Origin: Caryophanales bacterium
GTDB taxonomy: Bacteria > Bacillota_I > Bacilli_A > RFN20 > CAG-826
DNA length: 28,703 nt
Assembly: GCA_028726925.1 (NCBI GenBank)
Contig: JAQYPI010000025.1
Span: forward strand, 1-28,703
Direction: 5' to 3'
Position 1 is the stretch's first letter. Each line of letters opens with the position of its first letter. The notes beneath the pieces were generated by a model. That model ran no database searches. It was not told the DNA's origin and was given only the letters and a program-made list of their open reading frames with translations. This document shows, piece after piece, positions 14,883 to 21,322 of this stretch. The translations under genes and the position numbers were made by a program.

Positions 14883-15914
14883 TCATTCGGCGGGTTCGGG
14901 CTCGACCACGCCTTCGTCGTTAAAGGAGGCGCGGATTTTCGCTTCGAGGGAATCCGTGAGTTCCGGATGTTCCTTGAGGTACATCTTCGCGGCTTCCCTG
15001 CCATTGCCGATCTTGTCGCCGCCAATGGAGAACCAGTTGCCGGATTTCTCGATGAGGTCGAGTTGGAGGCCGAGATCGAGGATCTCGCCATAGCGGGAAA
15101 TGCCCTCGCCGAAAATGAGATCGATGACGCAAGCCTTGAAAGGCGGGGCGACCTTGTTCTTGACGACTTTGACCTTGACGGTGTTGCCGATGATGTCGGT
15201 GCCGCTTTTGATAGCTTCCGCTTTGCGGATGTCGAGGCGGATGGTCGCGTAGAATTTGAGGGCGCGGCCGCCGGTCGTGGTCTCGGGGTTGCCGTAAACG
15301 ACACCGACTTTCTCGCGGAGCTGGTTGATGAAGATCACGACCGTCCCGGTGCGGTTCAGGATGCCCGCGATCTTACGCATGCCTTTCGACATGAGGCGCG
15401 CTTGGAGGCCGACCTGGTTATCGGACATGACCCCATCGAGTTCGGCTTGGGGGACGAGAGCCGCGACCGAGTCGACGACGATGATATCGAGGGCGCCCGA
15501 TTCAGCGAGCATCTCCACGATTTCGAGGGCCTGTTCCCCGGAATCCGGCTGGGAGAGGATGAGCTCATCGATGTTGACCCCGAGCTTTGCGGCGTAATCC
15601 GGGTCAATGGCGTGCTCGGCGTCCACGAACGCGGCGCGGCCGCCTTTCTTCTGGGCTTCGGCGATCGCTTCGAGGGCGAGCGTGGTCTTACCGGAGGATT
15701 CCGGGCCGAAGATCTCGATGATTCTTCCACGGGGATATCCCCCGACGCCGAGGGCATTATCGAGCAAAATCGATCCCGAAGGGATCACGTCGACATCGAC
15801 GCGGGTCCGCTCGCCGAGGCGCATGACGGATCCTTTGCCGTAGGTTTTCTGGATATTTTTGAGCGCTTCCTCCAGCGCTTTGTCCTTGTTCAAGTTTTCT
15901 TCTTTTATTGCCAT
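14883..15914 (-). CDS. recA: Recombinase RecA
   Basis: A 343-residue ATP-dependent strand-exchange protein of full family length. The N-terminal helix AIKEENLNKDKALEEALKNIQKTYGKGSVMRLGE, Walker A GPESSGKTT, Walker B LDIIVVDSVAALVPQAEL, L1/L2 region (GLQARLMSKGMRKI; VIFINQLREKVGVVYGNPETTTGG) and GRALKFYATIRLDIRK are all present. It mediates homologous recombination and LexA co-cleavage. AGGAGGAAC precedes the ATG. A TATAAA upstream (15936-15941) could be its own promoter within the short gap after cinA. No good LexA/SOS box (GAAC-N4-GTTC) is seen in that gap. The order pgsA-cinA-recA matches B. subtilis. Confidence 0.98.
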   Translation of the reverse strand: MAIKEENLNKDKALEEALKNIQKTYGKGSVMRLGERTRVDVDVIPSGSILLDNALGVGGYPRGRIIEIFGPESSGKTTLALEAIAEAQKKGGRAAFVDAEHAIDPDYAAKLGVNIDELILSQPDSGEQALEIVEMLAESGALDIIVVDSVAALVPQAELDGVMSDNQVGLQARLMSKGMRKIAGILNRTGTVVIFINQLREKVGVVYGNPETTTGGRALKFYATIRLDIRKAEAIKSGTDIIGNTVKVKVVKNKVAPPFKACVIDLIFGEGISRYGEILDLGLQLDLIEKSGNWFSIGGDKIGNGREAAKMYLKEHPELTDSLEAKIRASFNDEGVVEPEPAE

Positions 15915-15935
15915 GGGATAGGTTCCTCCTACTTA

Positions 15936-15941
15936 TTTATA
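15936..15941 (-). promoter_or_regulatory. Possible recA promoter -10 (TATAAA)
   Basis: TATAAA on the minus strand, 21 nt upstream of the recA start and just before AGGAGGAAC. No recognisable -35 is seen at the right distance, so recA may depend mainly on read-through from gpsB-rnpB-pgsA-cinA. Confidence 0.35.
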
Positions 15942-15972
15942 CCCAAATATCGTTCGATTTTCCCCGCGCGTT

Positions 15973-16449
15973 TCATTCCGGGATCGTTAGCAACGAGGAA
16001 ACGAAGGACACCATCGAGGAAACGGCTTTCTTGCGCACCTCGTTCCGGTCGCCCTTGAAATCCAAGGGGATGGTCCAGACGGAACCCTTGAAGCAAAGCC
16101 CGAGGTAGACGCGGCCGACCGGAGCCTCCCCTTCTTCGGCGGTCGGACCGGCATTGCCGGTGCAAGAGACGCAAATATCGACGCCGAGGGCCTTTTGGCC
16201 GCCGATGGCCATTTCCTTGGCGACTTCGGCGGAAACAACACCGTGGCGCTCGATCGTTTCGGGATTCACGTGCGCGAGGGCCGTTTTGAGGGTCGGGCTA
16301 TACGTGATGAGCCCACCCCGGTAGACGGCGCTTGCCCCGGGGATTTCGCATACGGTTGCCCCGAAAAGGCCGGCGGTGAGGCTCTCGACGGAACCGAGGG
16401 TCAAGCCCCGTTTCCCAAGGGCAACGAGCAATTCGTCAATTTTCGGCAT
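15973..16449 (-). CDS. pncC: CinA C-terminal domain / nicotinamide-nucleotide amidase (PncC type)
   Basis: A 158-residue protein consisting only of the CinA C-terminal amidase domain. It hydrolyses nicotinamide mononucleotide to nicotinic acid mononucleotide in pyridine salvage. Family motifs: SVESLTAGLFGATVCEIPGAS, YRGGLITYSPTLKTALAHV, VSAEVAKEMA and CVSCTGNAGPTAEEG. The N-terminal MoCF/COG1058 domain of full-length CinA (about 250 residues) is absent. The true start is ATG at 16447-16449, preceded by AAGGAGG; the longer in-frame reading upstream is pgsA antiframe. It overlaps pgsA by 14 nt. In B. subtilis full-length CinA sits at the same place between pgsA and recA. Confidence 0.92.
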   Translation of the reverse strand: MPKIDELLVALGKRGLTLGSVESLTAGLFGATVCEIPGASAVYRGGLITYSPTLKTALAHVNPETIERHGVVSAEVAKEMAIGGQKALGVDICVSCTGNAGPTAEEGEAPVGRVYLGLCFKGSVWTIPLDFKGDRNEVRKKAVSSMVSFVSSLLTIPE

Positions 16450-17089
16450 GGGGTGCCTCCTTCTCTTTGAGAACGTGACGGTTCTCCACGACGTAGATGA
16501 CGCCGCTGACGAGCGACATGAGGGTCGCGAGGTAGATGAGGATGTGGGCCCCATCGTAAAGGGCGGGGCCGCCGAGATACGAAAGCGGGAAGCCATTGAG
16601 CAGGCAAACCGGGATGGCGACCATCTGGAACACAGTCTTGAGTTTGCCGAAGATGTTCGCGGCGACCACTTCCCCTTTGGAAGCGGCGACGAAGCGCAGC
16701 GTGTCCACGACGAGGTCGCGCAGGACCATCAGGATGACGCAAAAAACGGGGATGGTCATCTGGCCAGAAGCAAACGTGGATGGGACGCAAAGGAAGATCA
16801 GCAAGGAATTGACGAGCATCTTGTCCGCGATCGGGTCGAGGAATTTGCCGAGATCCGTGACTTGGTGCCATTTTCTCGCGAGATAGCCATCGACCGCGTC
16901 CGTCGCGGCGGCGACCACGAAAACGACGCAGGCGATGAGGTAGGTGAGGTGGATGCCGGTGTCCCCAAGGACGAGGTCCGGCATCTCTCCGAGACTACCA
17001 AGGACTTGGCACACGAAAAGATAAACGAGAAGTCCGACGACGAGGGCGATCCTCGCCAAAGTGATTTTCGTCGGGATGTTGATTTTCAT
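16436..17089 (-). CDS. pgsA: CDP-diacylglycerol--glycerol-3-phosphate 3-phosphatidyltransferase
   Basis: A 217-residue multi-pass membrane enzyme making phosphatidylglycerol phosphate from CDP-diacylglycerol and glycerol 3-phosphate. The CDP-alcohol phosphatidyltransferase signature D-G-x2-A-R-x8-G-x3-D-x3-D is seen as DAVDGYLARKWHQVTDLG followed by KFLDPIADK. The N-terminus NIPTKITLARI is also typical of PgsA. Hydrophobic segments flank the motif (LVVGLLVYLFVCQVLG, LIACVVFVVAAA, FCVILMVLRDLVV, LAYLATLMSLVSGVI-like). A GGAGAAG precedes the ATG. The 3' end of RNase P RNA lies only about 23 nt upstream, leaving no room for a normal promoter plus terminator. Confidence 0.95.
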   Translation of the reverse strand: MKINIPTKITLARIALVVGLLVYLFVCQVLGSLGEMPDLVLGDTGIHLTYLIACVVFVVAAATDAVDGYLARKWHQVTDLGKFLDPIADKMLVNSLLIFLCVPSTFASGQMTIPVFCVILMVLRDLVVDTLRFVAASKGEVVAANIFGKLKTVFQMVAIPVCLLNGFPLSYLGGPALYDGAHILIYLATLMSLVSGVIYVVENRHVLKEKEAPHAEN

Positions 17090-17111
17090 TCTTCTCCAAT
17101 TTCTCCCATGA

Positions 17112-17445
17112 AAAGCATCCGGCCCTGTAAGCCATGTTCTGTCGAGGACAGCAATTTGTCTCAGGTTGCCCTGGCTGCCTTAGCTTCGGTTCGCCTTGGC
17201 CGCTTCCCCTACCAAATTTGGGTTTCTCGCTTGCGGGGTTTGCCTCGTTTCATCTTGATGTCGCCACCAAGCTCGTCTCTGTGGTACGTTTAGGGGCTCT
17301 GGGCCACGGGGGTCCTTCGCCTGCCGTTGCGCGCTACCGCACGTGGGGTTATTTTTTCCCCCACCGCAATCACTACCGCCATCCCAGGCGGTGCGAGCAT
17401 GGACTTTCCTCTCCTTTTGGGAGCAGCTGTCCGGGCCGGATTCGT
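17112..17445 (-). ncRNA. rnpB: RNase P catalytic RNA (Bacillus-like)
   Basis: The ribozyme that matures tRNA 5' ends. The minus strand holds the conserved P4/J core GAGGAAAGTCCATGCTCGCA near the 5' end and its partner AGAACATGGCTTACAG near the 3' end. Between them AACCCCGCAAGCGAGAAACC plus AAATTTGGTAGGGGAA is almost identical to the B. subtilis P15/L15 CCA-binding region, and GACGGCAGG-like ACGGCAGGCGAAGG is the J11/12 zone. The terminal helix P1 pairs ATCCGGCCC (17433-17441) with GGGCCGGAT (17117-17125) and sets the boundaries. At about 330 nt it is shorter than the 401 nt of B. subtilis. It begins within 8 nt of the gpsB stop and ends about 23 nt before pgsA, with no intrinsic terminator beyond TTTT. 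Confidence 0.97.
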
Positions 17446-17448
17446 TTC

Positions 17449-17817
17449 TCAGTAATGGTACTGCGAGGGATCGACGCCTTTTTGGTACAAGGCGCGTTCC
17501 AAGCGGTCGATATACTGAAGCAAGTCGATGTTCGAGGCGGAGACCTTGCGATCGTCCTTGATACCCTTCACCCTCGCGCTTGCTTTTGCGAGGTCCCTGG
17601 ATTTGTCGCGGCAATCCGCTTGGACTTGATGCAGTTTCGTTTCCAACGACTGGATATACGCTTGGGCGTCCTGGATGTATTTCTCGTAGGAGCGGTAATC
17701 CTCGATCACTTTGTCGAGAAAGGAATCCACTTCATCCGGGTCATACCCTTTGACGTTTGGCGTAAAGAGCGTGTGGAGAATCTTTTCCGCGTTGAAGTTC
17801 AGCGATTTGTCGTCCAT
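17449..17817 (-). CDS. gpsB: Cell-division protein GpsB (DivIVA-like)
   Basis: A 122-residue coiled-coil protein that links division and elongation and regulates class A penicillin-binding proteins at the septum. The N-terminal DivIVA-type membrane-binding domain shows LNFNAEKILHTLFTPNVKGYDPDEVDSFLDKVIEDY. A coiled coil and the short C-terminal trimerisation motif NIDLLQYIDRLERALYQKG match GpsB (B. subtilis NFDILKRLSNLEKHVFG). The central linker is somewhat longer than in B. subtilis (about 98 aa in total there). A clear promoter lies upstream. The next gene downstream is rnpB, as in B. subtilis. Full DivIVA is the alternative, but the length and C-terminus favour GpsB. Confidence 0.92.
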   Translation of the reverse strand: MDDKSLNFNAEKILHTLFTPNVKGYDPDEVDSFLDKVIEDYRSYEKYIQDAQAYIQSLETKLHQVQADCRDKSRDLAKASARVKGIKDDRKVSASNIDLLQYIDRLERALYQKGVDPSQYHY

Positions 17818-17834
17818 AAAACCTCTTGTATTGG

Positions 17835-17862
17835 ATTATATCCAAAAAGGAGCGGAATTCAA
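17835..17862 (-). promoter_or_regulatory. gpsB-rnpB promoter (TTGAAT-16-TATAAT)
   Basis: Minus-strand TTGAAT (17857-17862), 16-nt spacer and perfect TATAAT (17835-17840). The -10 box lies 17 nt before the gpsB ATG, with AAGAGG as the ribosome binding site. It is the only strong promoter seen upstream of the RNase P RNA. Confidence 0.75.
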
Positions 17863-17995
17863 TGCAATCACGGGGTTTGAAAAGGGGTTCTCCGGAAGAA
17901 GAAAACAAAAAGGCTCAAACGTTGGGTCGCCCAAGGAAAAAAGGGTTTTCCGTTTTTTTCTTTCCTTTCGTCTCCTACCTCGGCCGAGGGAAAGG

Positions 17996-18001
17996 TATAA
18001 T
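17996..18001 (+). promoter_or_regulatory. Perfect -10 TATAAT placed 9 nt before an ATG (leaderless exonuclease mRNA)
   Basis: TATAAT is followed by TGGCCCGAC and then the ATG at 18011, so transcription should start at or next to the start codon. A T-rich stretch lies upstream and no standard -35 is seen. There is no Shine-Dalgarno at the right distance. Confidence 0.6.
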
Positions 18002-18010
18002 TGGCCCGAC

Positions 18011-18736
18011 ATGAAACCCTTGAACGACATTCTAAAGGGCAGGAAGACCCTCTGCTTCATCGATCTCGAAGGCGCGCAGATGAGCCACGAGATCATCGAG
18101 ATCGGCGCCTACAAATGCCAAATCCGAGAAGACGGCACGATCAAGCGAACCTATCGTCCTTACAAAGCTTATGTCCGTCCCAAGCACGCGGTGGGCCATT
18201 TCGTCACGAAGCTCACGGGGATCACGGAAAAGCAGTTGCGCGAGGAGGGGGTCCCTTATCGCGAAATGCTCAACGGCCTCGTCAAATACCTGGGCAAGGA
18301 TTTCCAGAAAACCTTGTTCGTGGCCTATGGGTCCCAGGACGCGAGCATGTTCGTCGCCTCCGCGGACAACAACATGGATGCCTCGATGGAACAATCCCTT
18401 TTCATCTCGAAACGCACGTTCGATTATTGCGAATTCCTGGGGACGTTCCTCCGAAGCGAGTCGAACAACGTGATGTCCCTCGAGCACGCCTGCGAAGCTT
18501 TCCACATCCCCTTCGAAGGGAAGGCCCACGACGCGGTCGACGACGCGAAGAATCTCATGCTCCTTTATTCCGCCGTTCTCGCGAACCAGAAGCTGCTCGC
18601 GCAGTATTACAAGAGAACCTTGTCCGTTTCCCCAAAAACCCCGGCGCCCCTTCGGCTTCTTTTGCGCCTCCTCGAGGAAAAGAAATCGATCGATGCCTCC
18701 GATTTCGACGCGGCTTTGGAGGCGAGCCTTGAATGA
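18011..18736 (+). CDS. DEDDh-type 3'-5' exonuclease (RNase T/DnaQ superfamily), unassigned subgroup
   Basis: A 241-residue stand-alone DnaQ-fold exonuclease. Exo I is CFIDLEGAQM (Asp and Glu of D-x-E), with an Exo II aspartate probably in VAYGSQDASMF, and Exo III HDAVDDAKNLM (the H-x4-D of the DEDDh class). The C-terminal 50 residues are an extra helical tail. It should remove nucleotides 3' to 5' from DNA or RNA; the substrate is not deducible. KapD-like and DNA polymerase III epsilon-like proteins are relatives, but I cannot assign either. Its stop overlaps the recU start (ATGA), so it is translationally coupled to the Holliday junction resolvase, which hints at a repair role. No ribosome binding site is seen, and the -10 box 9 nt upstream implies a leaderless mRNA. 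It is divergent from gpsB. Confidence 0.88.
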   Translation: MKPLNDILKGRKTLCFIDLEGAQMSHEIIEIGAYKCQIREDGTIKRTYRPYKAYVRPKHAVGHFVTKLTGITEKQLREEGVPYREMLNGLVKYLGKDFQKTLFVAYGSQDASMFVASADNNMDASMEQSLFISKRTFDYCEFLGTFLRSESNNVMSLEHACEAFHIPFEGKAHDAVDDAKNLMLLYSAVLANQKLLAQYYKRTLSVSPKTPAPLRLLLRLLEEKKSIDASDFDAALEASLE

Positions 18737-19356
18737 GCGAAATCCATTACCCCGCCGGCGTAAAACCCCCGAAAAGCACCGGGGAAGGCCTGCTTAAAAA
18801 GCAAACCAAGAAACCGAAATCCGTTTCTTCTCAAAGAAAAATCGCCCCGGGGAACCGCGGCATGGCTTTCGAAGCCGCGATCAACGAATCCAACGCGCAT
18901 TATCGAGAAAAAGGCCTTTGTCTCATCACGAAACGCCCGACTCCCATCAAGGTCGTACACGTCGATTACGCGAAGGGACCCAAGATCACCGACGCGTTCT
19001 ACGAGACCCAATCGACGACGGACTATAACGGCGTTTATCGGGGGCATTACATCGATTTCGAGGCGAAGGAGACCCAAAGCGCGACCTCCTTCCCCCTCGC
19101 GAACATCCCCCTTCAGCAGATCGAGCATCTCGAAGCCGTCCTCGCCCAAGGGGGCATTGCCTTCTTCTTGATCCGCTTCGCGAAAAAAAGCGAGGTCTTC
19201 CTGCTCCCCGCCTCGTTCCTTTGCTCCTTCTACCGCGAAAAACCGCGGGCGAGCATCCCTTATTCCACGTTCCTTGAGAAAGGCTATCCCGTCAAAGAAG
19301 GATACCATCCTCGCGTCGATTACCTTCCCGTCTTGATTGAAGCCTTCGCTTTATAA
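18733..19356 (+). CDS. recU: Holliday junction resolvase RecU
   Basis: A 207-residue resolvase of Bacillota that cuts four-way junctions during recombination and chromosome segregation. After a basic, disordered N-terminus (about 40 residues) come GNRGMAFEAAINESN, RPTPIKVVHVDY, and the catalytic core GHYIDFEAKETQSATSFPL followed by NIPLQQIEHLEAVLAQGG. The Asp and Glu-x-Lys nuclease residues are present. It overlaps the exonuclease by 4 nt on the plus strand. Its 3' end overlaps the end of the convergent nth gene by 37 nt. In B. subtilis recU, nth and dnaD belong to the same neighbourhood. Confidence 0.95.
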   Translation: MSEIHYPAGVKPPKSTGEGLLKKQTKKPKSVSSQRKIAPGNRGMAFEAAINESNAHYREKGLCLITKRPTPIKVVHVDYAKGPKITDAFYETQSTTDYNGVYRGHYIDFEAKETQSATSFPLANIPLQQIEHLEAVLAQGGIAFFLIRFAKKSEVFLLPASFLCSFYREKPRASIPYSTFLEKGYPVKEGYHPRVDYLPVLIEAFAL

Positions 19357-19967
19357 GGGCAAGAAGCCGCGAATCCGCACGTCTCGCATTCCGGGTTTTT
19401 CGCGTGGCAAGTCGCCCGTCCGAAGGCGATGATGCGATGATGGAGGGGGATCCAGGATTCCCGGGGGAAGATCCTCTCGAGTTTCTTTTGGATGACCGGC
19501 GGCTCGTCAGATTTCGAGGCGAATCCCATGCGCTTTGAAACCCTCGCCACATGGGTGTCGACAGGGATCGAGGGACGGGAAAAGCATTCCGCGGTCACGA
19601 CGTTCGCCGTCTTGATTCCGACTCCGGGAAGATTCACCAAATCCTCGAAAGAAGGGGGGACGTCCCCGTTAAATTGGTCAACGAGAACCCTTGATAAGGC
19701 AACGAGGTTCTTCGCTTTGTTGTGATAAAGCCCGAGGCTTTTGATATGGGCTTCCACTTCTTCTTGGGTGGCATGAGATAAAGCAAAAGCATTTGGATAG
19801 GCCTCGAACAAAGACGGAGTTACCCGGTTCACGGCCTCGTCCGTCGTCTGAGCGGAAAGCATGACCGCGACGAGGGCCTCGAAAGGATTTGAAAAGTGCA
19901 AGGAGCAGTGCGCGTCGGGAAATGCGCCCTCTAGGAAAGAGGCAAAGGCCTTAGCGTCCGCCTTCAT
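19320..19967 (-). CDS. nth: Endonuclease III (DNA glycosylase/AP lyase)
   Basis: A 215-residue bifunctional glycosylase removing oxidised pyrimidines. HhH-GPD motif: LVNLPGVGIKTANVV with the catalytic Lys, followed by VDTHVARVSKRMGF with the catalytic Asp. The [4Fe-4S] loop C-x6-C-x2-C-x5-C is seen as CHAKNPECETCGFAASC. The usual MLSAQTTDEAVNRVTP is also present. The start is taken at 19967, which overlaps the end of dnaD by 17 nt and lacks a strong ribosome binding site, so coupling is likely. A longer reading upstream is dnaD antiframe. Its tail overlaps the recU tail on the opposite strand. Confidence 0.95.
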   Translation of the reverse strand: MKADAKAFASFLEGAFPDAHCSLHFSNPFEALVAVMLSAQTTDEAVNRVTPSLFEAYPNAFALSHATQEEVEAHIKSLGLYHNKAKNLVALSRVLVDQFNGDVPPSFEDLVNLPGVGIKTANVVTAECFSRPSIPVDTHVARVSKRMGFASKSDEPPVIQKKLERIFPRESWIPLHHRIIAFGRATCHAKNPECETCGFAASCPYKAKASIKTGR

Positions 19968-20631
19968 CGGTAGGTACCCAATTGAAATTCGCGATGCGCA
20001 AGGTTTCCTCAATGTCCTTGTCCCATTTATCCGACACCGCGGTGACGCCCTCTTTGCGGATATCCTCGCCCGCGCGGAGAACGCGCAAGCGCTTGGCAAT
20101 CGCCTTCATGGATTTTTTCCCTTCGAGGAGGCAATCTTCCATCGCGTCCTTGATCTGGATGGGGCGGTAGCCATCGTCGAGCCAGCCGTTAATCGCATCC
20201 TTGTCGAAAGGCGAAAGGGTTTTTCGCAGCTTCTTCTCGAACACGGCGTAAACCTCTTCGAGATCCTTGGCCCTTTCCGCGTCATAACGGTTTTGGTTCG
20301 CGCGGGCGACGTCCGCGCTGAAATGCTTCCAAAGAACCTTCATCAGGGGTTCGAGGGACGTCCTCCAAGGGCTTGAAGGTTTGGATTTGTCGGCGACGAA
20401 TTCCACGAATTTCCGGGAAACGAGGTTCGAGAGGACCCCATCTGCCTCGCCGGTGGAGAGGTTCATCTTCATGGAAAGCATATCGGGAGTCACGACGTCG
20501 TTCTTTTGGTTGTTCAGGTGGTTGATCATGAAAAGGACGGCGACTTCTTTCTCGCTGAGGCCGAGTTTTTTGTAATATTCAAGAAGCAAGTAGGGGAAAT
20601 CGATTCCCTCGGTTGGCAAGGTGGCAGCCAT
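19951..20631 (-). CDS. dnaD: Replication initiation/restart protein DnaD
   Basis: A 226-residue primosomal protein used for replication initiation at oriC and restart in Bacillota. The N-terminal winged helix (about 1-100) contains GIDFPYLLLEYYKKLGLSEKEVAVLFMINHL and a helix with LSTGEADGVLSNLVSRKFVEF. The C-terminal DnaB_2/DDBH2 domain (about 125-200) contains EEVYAVFEKKLRKTLSPFDKD followed by INGWLDDGYRPIQIKDAMEDCL, with a YxxxIxxA-like element. It begins 1 nt after the stop of the cca-like gene, with AAAGGAAA as ribosome binding site inside the end of that gene. The order dnaD-nth is conserved with B. subtilis. Confidence 0.93.
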   Translation of the reverse strand: MAATLPTEGIDFPYLLLEYYKKLGLSEKEVAVLFMINHLNNQKNDVVTPDMLSMKMNLSTGEADGVLSNLVSRKFVEFVADKSKPSSPWRTSLEPLMKVLWKHFSADVARANQNRYDAERAKDLEEVYAVFEKKLRKTLSPFDKDAINGWLDDGYRPIQIKDAMEDCLLEGKKSMKAIAKRLRVLRAGEDIRKEGVTAVSDKWDKDIEETLRIANFNWVPTDEGGR

Positions 20632-20632
20632 A

Positions 20633-21238
20633 TTAGAGTTTTTTCCTTTCCATGTTCACTTTATCGGGATTGAGGCAGGCAAGCAAAGAACGGTTCCTTT
20701 CGATGGCTTCCAAGGTCTTTTCCTCGATTTGGAAGCCAAGGCGCCTAGCGAAACGTTCCGCGCGCAGGATGCGAAGGGGGTCTTCTTTCACGCGCTCATC
20801 CGGATCACCGATGAAGCGGATGAGACCGAGGCGCAGATCCTCGAGGCCCCCGTGGAAATCTAGGATATCCCCATTTCCGTCGATGTAAAGGGCATTCACG
20901 GTGAAATCCCTTCGCCAGGAATCGGTTTCGGGGTCCCGGACGAAGAGAACTTCCCCCGGATGGCGGTGGTCGGCGTATCCTTTTTCCTTCCGGAAAGTCG
21001 TGATGTCGATCTCGAGGCCCCCCTCCTTCAGCTTGATGCTGCCAAACCGGGCGAACCGATCGTTGAAAGGCGGGAGGAACGCCCTTTCTTCCTCGACAGT
21101 CGCGTCCGTCGTGAAATCGAAATCCAAAGGCGCCTTCCCAAGGAGAAGGTCCCGGCTCGTCCCCCCGATGAGATAGAGGGAATGGCCATGGGCCGCGTAA
21201 AGGCGGGCGTATCGAAGGAAGATAGGAGGCAAATCCAT
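20633..21238 (-). CDS. CCA/poly(A) polymerase-type nucleotidyltransferase head domain, C-terminally short (201 aa)
   Basis: A class II nucleotidyltransferase head: YLIGGTSRDLLLGKAPLDFDF with the metal-binding D-x-D, DSWRRDFTVNALYIDGNGD, ILDFHGGLEDLRLGLIRFIGDP, and the start of the neck (DPLRILRAERFARRLGFQIE). CCA-adding enzymes of this class are about 400 residues, whereas this chain stops after VNMERKKL, where the neck helix would continue. The body and tail that hold tRNA are missing, and dnaD begins 1 nt later, so the remainder is not next door. It may be a minimal enzyme, one half of a split CCA system, or a decayed gene, though the active site is intact. The start is uncertain: ATG 21238 fits a leaderless mRNA, and ATG 21247 lies inside the predicted -10. 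No ribosome binding site is seen. Confidence 0.85.
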   Translation of the reverse strand: MDLPPIFLRYARLYAAHGHSLYLIGGTSRDLLLGKAPLDFDFTTDATVEEERAFLPPFNDRFARFGSIKLKEGGLEIDITTFRKEKGYADHRHPGEVLFVRDPETDSWRRDFTVNALYIDGNGDILDFHGGLEDLRLGLIRFIGDPDERVKEDPLRILRAERFARRLGFQIEEKTLEAIERNRSLLACLNPDKVNMERKKL

Positions 21239-21245
21239 GGCTACC

Positions 21246-21254
21246 ATTCTACCA
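21246..21254 (-). promoter_or_regulatory. Extended -10 (TGG-TAGAAT) 7 nt before the cca-like ATG
   Basis: On the minus strand TGG precedes TAGAAT, giving an extended -10 (TGn) element, followed by GGTAGCC and ATG. This predicts transcription starting at the start codon. It lies just after the hup terminator, where a new promoter is needed. Confidence 0.5.
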
Positions 21255-21275
21255 TAGCCCCGAACCCCAAGAGAC

Positions 21276-21303
21276 AAAAAACCGCCTCTCCGAAGAAAGG
21301 CGG
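21276..21303 (-). terminator. Intrinsic terminator of hup with a UUCG tetraloop
   Basis: CCGCCTTTC-TTCG-GAGAGGCGG on the minus strand forms a 9-bp stem (one G-U pair) closed by a stable C(UUCG)G loop and followed by six Ts. It begins 20 nt after the HU stop. Confidence 0.9.
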
Positions 21304-21322
21304 ATAACCCAATGGGAAGAAA

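Noticed and set aside
14304..16058. 584-codon plus-strand open frame opposite pfp and recA
   Set aside because: It is the antisense shadow of two conserved genes, with no ribosome binding site, no motif and biased composition.
17934..17959. GGAAAA-N6-TTTTCC hairpin followed by GTTTTTTT on the plus strand upstream of the exonuclease gene
   Set aside because: It looks like a terminator of a short plus-strand RNA, but the stem is AT-rich and I see no promoter or gene upstream on that strand. Not listed as a feature.
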